A stretch of 20,496 bases of DNA, taken from NCBI GenBank assembly GCA_020201445.1, contig JAIVGU010000190.1, positions 1 to 20,496 of the forward strand, written 5' to 3'. Numbering within the stretch: the stretch's first letter is position 1; each line of letters starts with the position of its first letter. The notes below the pieces were generated by a model, which was not told where the DNA came from, ran no database searches, and was given only the letters and a program-made list of their open reading frames with translations. Shown here piece after piece: positions 14,772 to 20,496 of this stretch. This DNA comes from Halobacteriales archaeon. Lineage in GTDB: Archaea; Thermoplasmatota; E2; JACPAO01; JAHFTW01. A program made the position numbers and the translations under genes.

Positions 14772-15482
14772 GTGCCCCTGGAGACGGCTGCGCCGGAGCT
14801 GGGGGAGCTCGCCGACCGGCTCCACCGCGCCCTGGTGGGCCGGCCGCCGCTGCGCGTGCCCCGCGTGGCGTTCTACCCCTACGCGCAGGGCCGCAGCACG
14901 GTGCGCGAGCGCGAGGGCCGCCTGGAGTTCCGCCTCAACGAGGGCCTCAAGGACGCCGACCCCCTGGCGCTGGAGGGCATCCTGGGCCTGCTCACCTGTC
15001 GCGTCCGCAACGTCGACGAGGGTCGCGTCGACCCCGCCGCCGCGCGCGCCTACCGGGACCACATGGTGCAGCGGCCCGCCCCCGGCAGGGTGGGCCGGGG
15101 CCGCAAGCACATCGACCCCGTCGGCACCCACCGCAGCCTCCTGGAGTCCTACCTCCGCGTGAGCCTCGACATGGACCTCGCCCTCCCCGCCATCCCCAAG
15201 CTGTCGTGGAGCAAGGAGGTCGCCCGCCACCGCTTCGGCCACTGGGACCCCGACCACCAGGCCGTCGTCATCAGCCAAGTGCTGGACGACCCCCGCGTCC
15301 CCGAGTTCGTGCTGGACTACGTCCTCTACCACGAGCTGCTGCACATCGTCCACCCGGTCAAGATGGGCTCAGGCTCCAAGCGCATCGTGCATTCCGCCGC
15401 CTTCAAGCGCGACGAGAGGAAGTTCCCCGACTGGCAGGAAGCTGAGAAGTGGATCACGCGGCTCTCCCGCCGCCGCTCTTGA
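14772..15482 (+). CDS. Zinc metalloprotease-family protein (HExxH, SprT/DUF45-like)
   Basis: The protein has 236 residues, without a signal peptide or membrane segment, and is probably cytoplasmic. The C-terminal third holds YHELLHIVHPVK with the zinc ligands H187 and H191 and catalytic E188, then VHSAAF with a likely third ligand H207, then KRDERKFPDWQEAEKW. This HExxH plus HSxxF arrangement is typical of the SprT-like and YgjP/DUF45 (WLM-type) metallopeptidase clan. The N-terminal two thirds are Arg-rich and less conserved to my eye. Substrates are unknown; related proteins act in DNA-protein crosslink repair, but nothing here proves that role. The GTG start is chosen because the AT-rich box lies about 26 bases upstream and no ATG is available nearby. 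The gene diverges from the pyrK-like gene. Confidence 0.8.
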   Translation: MPLETAAPELGELADRLHRALVGRPPLRVPRVAFYPYAQGRSTVREREGRLEFRLNEGLKDADPLALEGILGLLTCRVRNVDEGRVDPAAARAYRDHMVQRPAPGRVGRGRKHIDPVGTHRSLLESYLRVSLDMDLALPAIPKLSWSKEVARHRFGHWDPDHQAVVISQVLDDPRVPEFVLDYVLYHELLHIVHPVKMGSGSKRIVHSAAFKRDERKFPDWQEAEKWITRLSRRRS

Positions 15483-15494
15483 CCGCGAACCCAC

Positions 15495-15563
15495 GAACCA
15501 CGGAGGTCGCGGAACCCGCGGAAGGGTTGGCCGACTCCGTGCCTTCCGTGGCCTCCGCGGTTC
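15495..15563. repeat. Imperfect long inverted repeat in an intergenic spacer
   Basis: The arms 15495-15515 and 15543-15563 pair over about 20 of 21 positions if two G-U pairs are allowed, with 27 bases between them. Short words such as CGGAGG, CGCGGA and TCCGTGG recur about every nine bases across the element. It lies just downstream of the metalloprotease stop and could act as a terminator hairpin or be a dispersed intergenic repeat. Confidence 0.55.
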
Positions 15564-15612
15564 GGCGGTGGGAGCGGTTTGCAACTCCGCGCGAGTTGTT
15601 TTCGTCGGACGC

Positions 15613-15642
15613 GCTTATCTGCCATGACGGCTCCAACAGGAG
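15613..15642 (+). promoter_or_regulatory. TATA-like box and Shine-Dalgarno site before the PAS-UbiA gene
   Basis: CGCTTATC at about 15612-15619 is a TATA-like box and AGGAG at 15638-15642 is a good ribosome-binding site eight bases before ATG 15651. The AT-rich GTTGTTTT just upstream (about 15595-15602) could instead drive a leaderless start at ATG 15624, so the exact start is not settled. Confidence 0.4.
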
Positions 15643-15650
15643 CGAAGAGC

Positions 15651-16979
15651 ATGCCCAAGGCCACCCTCGCCGCCAAGGCCGCCGCCCCCGCGCCCAAGGC
15701 CCCCGTCAGCGTCATCACCTGCGACATGGAGGGCCGCATCGAGACCTTCAACGACGGCGCCCAGCAGATTTTCGGCTACCGCCCCGACGAGGTCATCGGC
15801 AAGAAGCGCGTCAGCCTGTTCAGCCCCGGCGAGGTGGTGCTCGGCCACGTGCCGCGCTGGCTCGAGGAGGCGCGCACGAAGGGCGAGTTCGAGACCGACA
15901 CCGTCTTCCTGCGCAAGGACGGCACCCGCATCGCGGCGCACGTCCGCATCACGCCCACCTTCCACGGCGGCAAGTCGTCGGGGCAGCAGGTCGGCTACTG
16001 CGGCCAGACCCGCGTGCTGGAGGGCGTCGACCCCGAGAGCATCCTGCCAAAGACGACCGTGGGGACCCGCATCTTCAAGGGCGTCGTCATCGGCCGCCTG
16101 CCGTTCCTGACCGCGACCATCGTCCCCATCCTGGTGGCCGCCGCGTTCGTGGCCCAGCAGAAGCTGGTGACGCCCTTCCCCTGGCTCCTGTTCGCGCTGG
16201 TGCTGGCCGGCGGCATCGCGCTGCACCTCGCCGCGAACATCTTCAACGACTACTTCGACTGGCGCTCCGGCACCGACCAGGCCAACAACGACTACTTCCT
16301 GCCCTTCAGCGGCGGCTCGCGCGCCATCGAGCTCGGCCTCATCAGCGAGCGCGGCACCTTCATCGCCGGCACCGTGAGCCTCGGGGTGGCCCTCGCCATC
16401 GGCGGCGCCCTCGCCCTCATGGGCCGCCCGCTCGTGCTGGCCTTCGGCGCGGCCGGCGCCCTCATGGGCTTCTTCTACACCGCGCCCCCGCTGCGCCTCG
16501 CCGCCCGCCGCGGCCTGGGCGAGCTGTCATCGTTCCTCAACTTCGGCCCCTTGATGACCGCGGGCGCCGTCTACGGCATCAGCGGCCACGTCGGCTGGGA
16601 CGGCTTCCTGCTCGGCATCCCCATCGGCCTGCTCACCCTGGCCATCCTGTGGATCAACGAGTTCCCCGACGCCGCCAGCGACAAGGCAACCGGCAAGACC
16701 CACCTCGTCGCCACGCTGGGGACCCGGTCGGCGCGCTGGGGCTTCCTGCTCATCGTCGCCGCCGCCTTCGCCGCCGCCGTCGTCGAGGCCACCACGACGA
16801 GCATCCTGCCCAAGGGGGCGCTCATCGTCCTGCTCGCGCTGCCGCTGGCCGCCTACGCCGCCTTCATGGCGGTGCGGCACTACGGCGACCGCAGCCTGGC
16901 CAAGGGGTGCGCCACCACCATCGCGACGCACTTCGTGGCGGGCTGCCTGATGGCGGCGGGCCTGGCGTGGCTCGGCTGA
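15651..16979 (+). CDS. PAS-UbiA fusion: MenA-like membrane prenyltransferase with N-terminal PAS domain
   Basis: The protein has 442 residues. Residues about 17-124 read as a PAS domain (DMEGRIETFNDGAQQIFGY, DEVIGKKRVSLFSP, then FLRKDGTRIAAHVRITP). From about residue 140 on it is a polytopic UbiA prenyltransferase. The first Asp-rich motif is N199-D200-x2-D203 in NIFNDYFDWRSGTD and the second is N336-E-F-P-D340-x3-D344 in NEFPDAASDKATGK. FSGGSRAI, YTAPPLRL and NFGPLM most resemble the MenA branch, which transfers a polyprenyl chain to 1,4-dihydroxy-2-naphthoate in menaquinone synthesis. Eight or nine membrane spans are likely. Both domains are in one frame with no sign of a frameshift. UbiA enzymes normally lack sensory domains, so control by redox state, light or a bound ligand is an inference. 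The start at 15651 is chosen for its AGGAG; ATG 15624 would add nine residues. Confidence 0.9.
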   Translation: MPKATLAAKAAAPAPKAPVSVITCDMEGRIETFNDGAQQIFGYRPDEVIGKKRVSLFSPGEVVLGHVPRWLEEARTKGEFETDTVFLRKDGTRIAAHVRITPTFHGGKSSGQQVGYCGQTRVLEGVDPESILPKTTVGTRIFKGVVIGRLPFLTATIVPILVAAAFVAQQKLVTPFPWLLFALVLAGGIALHLAANIFNDYFDWRSGTDQANNDYFLPFSGGSRAIELGLISERGTFIAGTVSLGVALAIGGALALMGRPLVLAFGAAGALMGFFYTAPPLRLAARRGLGELSSFLNFGPLMTAGAVYGISGHVGWDGFLLGIPIGLLTLAILWINEFPDAASDKATGKTHLVATLGTRSARWGFLLIVAAAFAAAVVEATTTSILPKGALIVLLALPLAAYAAFMAVRHYGDRSLAKGCATTIATHFVAGCLMAAGLAWLG

Positions 16980-17000
16980 TGGGAAACGCCGCCCAACGGA

Positions 17001-17007
17001 GAACTAG
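17001..17007 (+). promoter_or_regulatory. Weak TATA-like box before the small secreted protein
   Basis: GAACTAG is centred about 25 bases before ATG 17029 and resembles the CTAAG/TTAAG boxes seen upstream of neighbouring genes. The evidence is its position and shared AT-rich shape only. Confidence 0.3.
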
Positions 17008-17028
17008 CCGGAGCGGGATGGGGGCGCC

Positions 17029-17229
17029 ATGCGCGCCCTCCTGCTGACGTGCCTCGCCCTGGCCTTGGCCAGCTCCTGCCTCGCCGGCCCCGCCACCGCC
17101 GCCCCCGCCGCGCCGCCGCCCCTGGTGGGGAGCTGCAACGCGGTGACGAAGCCGTGCTGGGACGGCTCGCTGGCCTGCGTCTGGATCAGCCTCCAGGTGC
17201 CGGTCTGTGTCGGCAACCCCACTGGCTGA
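17029..17229 (+). CDS. Small secreted Cys-containing protein of unknown function
   Basis: This is a 66-residue protein starting MRALLLTCLALALASSCLAG, a clear signal-peptide hydrophobic core with probable cleavage near ATAA-P (about residue 25). The stretch before Cys17 (ALASSC) is a poor lipobox, so a secreted form is more likely than a lipoprotein. The mature peptide of about 40 residues has four cysteines (SCNA, PCWD, ACVW, VCVG), allowing two disulfides, and ends in NPTG. I recognise no family. It stands between the PAS-UbiA gene and the VOC gene, with a weak TATA-like box 25 bases upstream. The frame is short and high GC makes chance frames common, but the signal peptide and even Cys count support it. 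Confidence 0.6.
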   Translation: MRALLLTCLALALASSCLAGPATAAPAAPPPLVGSCNAVTKPCWDGSLACVWISLQVPVCVGNPTG

Positions 17230-17230
17230 G

Positions 17231-17238
17231 CCTTCATC
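17231..17238 (+). promoter_or_regulatory. TATA-like box before the VOC-family gene
   Basis: CCTTCATC is centred about 27 bases before ATG 17262 and repeats the CCTTCAT word of the aminotransferase promoter. This suggests a leaderless transcript. Confidence 0.4.
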
Positions 17239-17261
17239 CGTGGCGGCGCGTTGCGGGGCCC

Positions 17262-17669
17262 ATGCAGCAGCGCCTCAGCGCCGTGACCCTCGCCGTCGCC
17301 GACCTCGCCCGCTCCCGCCGCTTCTACGAGGCGCTGGGGTGGACGCCCCGCCTCGCCATGGACGACGTCTGCTTCTACCAAGCCAACGGCCTCGTCCTGT
17401 CGCTCTGGGACGCCAAGGCGTTCGCGGCGGAGACGGGCCTGCCCGCCCGCAGCGGCGGCGCCTGCCTCGCCCACAACCTGCCGGACCAGGGCGCCGTGGA
17501 CGCGCTGCTCGCCCAGGCCAGGGCCGCCGGCGCCACCCTGCTCCCCGCCGCGCAGCGCGAGTGGGGCGGCTACTCCGGCCACTTCCGCGACCCCGACGGC
17601 CACACCTGGGAGGTCGCCTGGAACCCCCACTGGCCCCTGGACGCGCAGGGGAACGTGCGGCTGGCCTGA
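17262..17669 (+). CDS. VOC (glyoxalase/bleomycin-resistance) superfamily protein
   Basis: The protein has 135 residues, the usual size of a single-chain VOC protein with two beta-alpha-beta-beta-beta modules. The first module starts VTLAVADLARSRRFYEALGW and the second ends GYSGHFRDPDGHTWEVAWNP, with an ACLAHNL strand between. VOC proteins bind a metal or ligand in a cleft made by the paired modules and include glyoxalase I, dioxygenases and drug-binding proteins. The usual early metal-binding His is replaced by Thr in VTLAV. The glutamate in TWEVAW is kept, so the metal site may be incomplete and the substrate cannot be named. ATG 17262 is chosen because upstream in-frame codons run back through the preceding gene and a TATA-like box lies about 27 bases before it. 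Confidence 0.88.
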   Translation: MQQRLSAVTLAVADLARSRRFYEALGWTPRLAMDDVCFYQANGLVLSLWDAKAFAAETGLPARSGGACLAHNLPDQGAVDALLAQARAAGATLLPAAQREWGGYSGHFRDPDGHTWEVAWNPHWPLDAQGNVRLA

Positions 17670-17691
17670 CCCGTTGGGCCCAGGGAGGGCC

Positions 17692-17698
17692 GTTTAAG
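17692..17698 (+). promoter_or_regulatory. TATA box before the histidine kinase
   Basis: GTTTAAG is a good archaeal TATA-like box in a GC-rich 60-base gap, centred about 35 bases before ATG 17730. The purine-rich stretch GAGGAGAGGGAG at 17716-17727 before the ATG resembles a ribosome-binding site, so a short-leader transcript is likely. Confidence 0.5.
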
Positions 17699-17729
17699 CC
17701 ACGCCCTGCGTTGCCGAGGAGAGGGAGCC

Positions 17730-19487
17730 ATGCCGAGCGCCGCTGAGGGCCAGGTCCGCGCGCCAGCGTCCGGCCCGGAGGAGAAGGCCGCCAGCGCGGA
17801 GGCAAGCATCGCCGTCCTGCGCGTCGTGGTCGTCGCCTTCGGCGTCACCGCGTACTGGGCCTTCTACGCCCCCGCCGGCCGCCCCGCCCTGGCCGCCGCC
17901 ATCTCCGTCGTGGCGATGGCGTACGCCCTCTACGTCCTGGCGGCGCGGCCCTACCTGCGCTACCCCATCCTGGCCACCAGCGCCTGGACCAGCGTCACCG
18001 AGGGGCTCCTCATCACGGCCTGGCTGCACGCCACCGGGGACGCGGCGTCGCCGTTCTACCTGCTCTGGTTCGTCTCGCTGGTGGGCGCGAGCTTCCGCTT
18101 CGACTGGCGCAGCACCCTGCTGGCCACCGGGCTCTACCTGGCCGCCTACGCTGCGCTGGCGGGGGTGACCGGGGGAGCGGCCGCCCTCACGCCGGACTTC
18201 CTGCTGCGCCTCGGCTACCTGCTGCTCACGGGCGCCGCCGCCGCGCTGTGGGCGCGCGAGTCCTCCCGCGTCTTCGCCGAGCACTTCCGCCTCGGGCAGC
18301 AGGTCGAGGAGGCGGAGCGCCACCGCGCCCTCGCCGACGCCCGCGCCAAGGCCGACGCGGAGCTGCGGGAGAGCGCCGAGCGCTTCCGGCTGCTGGCCGA
18401 GGGGTCGCCGCTGGGCATCTTCCACACCGACGCGCAGGGCCGCGTCGACTACGCCAACGCCAAGTGGCGGGAGATCGCCGGCTGCGACCACCGCGACCCC
18501 GCCGCCATCCGCCGCGCCATCCACCCCGACGACGTGGAGCGCCTGGCCCGCCTGTGGCGCGCCTGCGCCCGCGACGGCGTGGAGCTGACCGCGGAGTTCC
18601 GCTACCTCCACGCCGACGGCAAGGCCGTGGAGTGCTGGACGCGGGCGACGCCCATCTTCGGCGGCGACGGCAAGCTCACCGGCTTCGTGGGCAGCGTCGA
18701 GGACACCAGCCTGCGCCGCGCCGCCGAGGGCCGCGCCCGCGAGGTGCAGCGGCTCACCGAGCAGTCGCTCTTCAAGACCGCCTTCATCAACACCGCCGCG
18801 CACGAGCTGGGCACGCCCCTCACGCCCATCATGCTCCAGGTCCACCTCCTCAAGAAGGAGGCCGCCGCGCTGGAGCCGCAGTTCGGCCGCCGGGTGGAGA
18901 TGCTCGACCGCAACCTGGAGCGGCTGCGCGACCTGGTGCGCGACATCCTCGACGGCGCCCGCCTGCAGGCCAGCCGCCTCGCCCTGCGCCCCGCGGCGGC
19001 CCCGCTGTCCAGCCTCCTGGTGCCCTGCGTGCAGGAGATCGCCGACGTGGCCGCCGCGCGCGGGGTCGCCGTGGCGGGCGGCCCGTGGCCGGACGACCCC
19101 GTGGTGGCCGACCCGGGCCGCGTCCACCAGGTCGTGATGAACCTCCTGTGGAACGCGGTCAAGTTCACCCCCCAGGGCGGCCGCGTCACGCTCGGCGCCC
19201 GCGTCGTGGGCGGCGAGGCGGAGGTGGTGGTGCGCGACACCGGCATCGGCATCCGGGCCGCCGACCTGGGGCGCCTGTTCCAGCCGTTCGTGCAGGTGCA
19301 CGCGCCCGGCCAGTCGCCCGAGGCCGGCACCGGGCTCGGCCTCTACATCTGCCGCGGCATCGTCGAGCAGCACGGCGGCCACATCTGGGCGGAGAGCGAC
19401 GGCCCCGGCAAGGGCAGCGCGTTCGGCTTCACGCTGCCGCTGGCCGACGGCCAGGCGCCGCATCCGCCCTCGCCGACAGAGGCTTAA
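17730..19487 (+). CDS. Membrane PAS sensor histidine kinase
   Basis: The protein has 585 residues. After a polar N-terminus come about six membrane spans (residues about 25-180), then a coiled-coil linker, a PAS domain (about 213-335, starting ESAERFRLLAEGSPLGIFHT), a HisKA domain with phospho-accepting H358 in AAHELGTPLTPIML, and a HATPase_c domain with N-box NLLWNAVKF (about 471-479), G1 DTGIGI (from 503), F-box LFQPFVQ and G2 GTGLGLYI. All kinase motifs are intact. The H-box has Gly where many kinases have Arg (HELRTP). Such kinases autophosphorylate on His and pass phosphate to a receiver aspartate. The receiver protein just downstream is the obvious partner. The signal is unknown; the membrane domain or the PAS ligand could sense it. 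Confidence 0.95.
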   Translation: MPSAAEGQVRAPASGPEEKAASAEASIAVLRVVVVAFGVTAYWAFYAPAGRPALAAAISVVAMAYALYVLAARPYLRYPILATSAWTSVTEGLLITAWLHATGDAASPFYLLWFVSLVGASFRFDWRSTLLATGLYLAAYAALAGVTGGAAALTPDFLLRLGYLLLTGAAAALWARESSRVFAEHFRLGQQVEEAERHRALADARAKADAELRESAERFRLLAEGSPLGIFHTDAQGRVDYANAKWREIAGCDHRDPAAIRRAIHPDDVERLARLWRACARDGVELTAEFRYLHADGKAVECWTRATPIFGGDGKLTGFVGSVEDTSLRRAAEGRAREVQRLTEQSLFKTAFINTAAHELGTPLTPIMLQVHLLKKEAAALEPQFGRRVEMLDRNLERLRDLVRDILDGARLQASRLALRPAAAPLSSLLVPCVQEIADVAAARGVAVAGGPWPDDPVVADPGRVHQVVMNLLWNAVKFTPQGGRVTLGARVVGGEAEVVVRDTGIGIRAADLGRLFQPFVQVHAPGQSPEAGTGLGLYICRGIVEQHGGHIWAESDGPGKGSAFGFTLPLADGQAPHPPSPTEA

Positions 19488-19489
19488 GC
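19482..19489 (+). promoter_or_regulatory. Internal TATA box overlapping the kinase stop codon
   Basis: GCTTAAGC contains the kinase stop codon TAA at 19485-19487 and is a good TATA-like box. Its centre is about 25 bases before GTG 19511, which fits a leaderless transcript for the receiver protein. Confidence 0.5.
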
Positions 19490-19510
19490 CTCCAGGCCCC
19501 TGCGGACGGC

Positions 19511-19984
19511 GTGCGGGACATCCGGGCCCTCCTGGTCGAGGACAGCGCCGTCCACCGGCGCCTGCTGGAGGAGGCGTTCAAGGCCGCCGGGCAGCCGATC
19601 AAGCTGGAGCCCCACCCCGACGCCGACAGCGCGTGGGACGCCATCGACCGCCTGCGCTTCGAGGCCTTCACCGCATGGCCCGACTTCGCCATCGTCGACA
19701 TCGGCCTCCCCGGCATGTCCGGCATCGAGCTGGTCGACCGCATCCGGCACCTGCGCCACTTCGACGACTGGCCCATCGTCATCCTCACCTCGTCGGAGGA
19801 CCCCGAGGACGAGCTGGAGTCCCTCCTCGCCAAGGCCACCGGCTACTTCGTGAAGCCCACCGCCTCCGCCGGCTACACCGCCCTGGCGCGCGACATCCTG
19901 CGCTTCCTCGGCTACGTCTCCGAGCATGCCCCCGCGGAGAAGCCCCCGGCGCGGAAGACCGCCCGCAAGCCCCAGCCGCACTGA
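19511..19984 (+). CDS. Stand-alone response regulator receiver protein
   Basis: The protein has 157 residues and is one receiver domain with no output domain. The acidic pair E10-D11 is in ALLVEDS, the phospho-acceptor is D63 in FAIVDIGLPGMSG, the switch Thr is T93 in VILTSSED and the conserved lysine is K115 in YFVKPT. The length and the VEDS and DIGLPGMSGIEL style resemble Rcp1/CheY-like regulators. The C-terminal tail of about 25 residues is rich in Lys, Arg and Pro (EKPPARKTARKPQPH) and is probably disordered; it could mediate contacts with partners or nucleic acid. It should accept phosphate from the kinase upstream and act through protein contacts. The only plausible start with promoter support is GTG 19511, since earlier codons in this frame lie within the kinase gene. 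Confidence 0.87.
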   Translation: MRDIRALLVEDSAVHRRLLEEAFKAAGQPIKLEPHPDADSAWDAIDRLRFEAFTAWPDFAIVDIGLPGMSGIELVDRIRHLRHFDDWPIVILTSSEDPEDELESLLAKATGYFVKPTASAGYTALARDILRFLGYVSEHAPAEKPPARKTARKPQPH

Positions 19985-20163
19985 GGGATGGCGACCGCAG
20001 CGGCCGCGAGGAGTTGCCCGTCTTCTTCGAGGGCATCCTCAGAGTTCGCAGAGGAACAGAACCCCTGAGACAATCTGAGTCATCCGAGGCTGCCCCTGCT
20101 CTTTCAAAGGACACACGGAGGAAACGGGCAACGCCAGTGCGTTCGGCGGGTTCACGGTTCAGC
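19985..20163. other. Intergenic spacer with repeat-like, palindromic sequence
   Basis: This 179-base gap between convergent genes has visibly lower GC than the genes and no convincing frame. GTTGCCCGT at 20013-20021 pairs exactly with ACGGGCAAC at 20124-20132. Between them are words such as CTCTGCG and CTCTGAGG (read on the minus strand) and CCTCCGTGTG, which look like degraded copies of a short-word repeat. The element may terminate both transcripts or be a miniature repeat; no transposase is present. Confidence 0.45.
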
Positions 20164-20496
20164 TTATGCCTCGAAACTCTTGAGCAGCGCCGCCGGCCGC
20201 GAGCACCCCGGCATCCCGAAGCCGTCGTGCACGATGCGCAGCGGCCCGTCGTGCAGGCGCAGCTCGGCGTCGCTGGAGGCGGGCACGTCGCCGGGGGGGT
20301 AGACCCGTTCCCAGAAGCCCAGGGTCTCGTCGCCCTGCACCACGCGCACCAGGCCGCTGTCGCTGCAGGACTGGAACGCCTCGGGGACGCCGAAGACGCC
20401 GCCCTGGGCCGGCTCGGCCAGGACCGGCTGGATGGCATAGACCCCCGTGCCGTCCGCCTCGGCGACCCCCTGGCCGTAGTTGCCCTTGCTGCCCGC
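20164..20496 (-). CDS. C-terminal end of an unrecognised protein (5' partial)
   Basis: The minus-strand frame is open from the right window edge to a TAA at 20164-20166, giving the last 110 residues. Visible features are a Gly-rich beginning (AGSKGNYGQGVAEADGTGVY), two cysteines (in QSCSDS and PGCSRP), a VRVVQGDETLGFWERVYPPGD segment and an LRLHDGPLRIVHDGFGMP segment. Alternating hydrophobic strands suggest a beta-rich fold. I do not recognise a family. The open frame, third-position GC bias and sensible composition support a real gene, while other frames here are Arg- and Pro-rich shadows. A GTG at 20349 is probably internal because the frame continues upstream with similar composition. Confidence 0.7.
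   Translation of the reverse strand, partial: AGSKGNYGQGVAEADGTGVYAIQPVLAEPAQGGVFGVPEAFQSCSDSGLVRVVQGDETLGFWERVYPPGDVPASSDAELRLHDGPLRIVHDGFGMPGCSRPAALLKSFEA

Noticed and set aside
17694..19463. Open minus-strand frame of 589 codons opposite the histidine kinase
   Set aside because: The composition is Gly-, Ala- and Arg-biased with no motif, while the plus strand carries a complete kinase with all catalytic boxes.
20157..20166. CAGCTTATGC as a TATA-like box
   Set aside because: It contains the stop codon of the minus-strand partial gene and is not followed by a start at a suitable distance on either strand.

Overview
The window looks like a piece of a very GC-rich archaeal chromosome, most likely a Thermoplasmatota-type euryarchaeote. 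That assignment is inference. It rests on: TATA-like boxes (TTTAAG, CTTAAG, TTGAAAA, CTTCAT) about 24-34 bases upstream of several starts; probable leaderless GTG starts; an archaeal-type PyrK; many N-x-S/T sequons in the secreted proteins; and histidine-kinase sequence style. Coding density is high, and no RNA genes, insertion sequences or CRISPR arrays were seen.

Layout. Bases 1-11626 are a secreted-protein operon. It holds the 3' part (at least 3,439 codons, 5' end outside the window) of a giant multi-domain surface or extracellular protein, followed 14 bases later by a 429-residue secreted protein of unknown function. Bases 11687-13825 hold an AlaA-like aminotransferase whose stop overlaps the start of an FKBP-type peptidyl-prolyl isomerase lipoprotein. 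A palindromic element fills the convergent gap before a minus-strand pyrK-like gene. That gene and a plus-strand HExxH metalloprotease-family gene diverge from what appears to be one shared TATA-like box. A second imperfect palindrome precedes a PAS-UbiA fusion gene (15651-16979), the most unusual protein here. After it come a tiny Cys-containing secreted protein, a VOC-family protein, a six-TM PAS histidine kinase and a stand-alone receiver protein. The receiver protein's promoter-like box overlaps the kinase stop codon. After a low-complexity, repeat-like spacer of 179 bases, the C-terminal end of an unrecognised minus-strand gene runs off the right edge.

How the genes may work together. 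The giant protein and its partner probably form one extracellular product. The lipoprotein isomerase is a plausible but unproven helper for folding exported proteins. The kinase and receiver are an obvious two-component pair. The PAS-UbiA protein may couple a sensory or ligand-binding domain to quinone or lipid prenylation. The remaining genes look like independently transcribed housekeeping or accessory genes with their own promoters.
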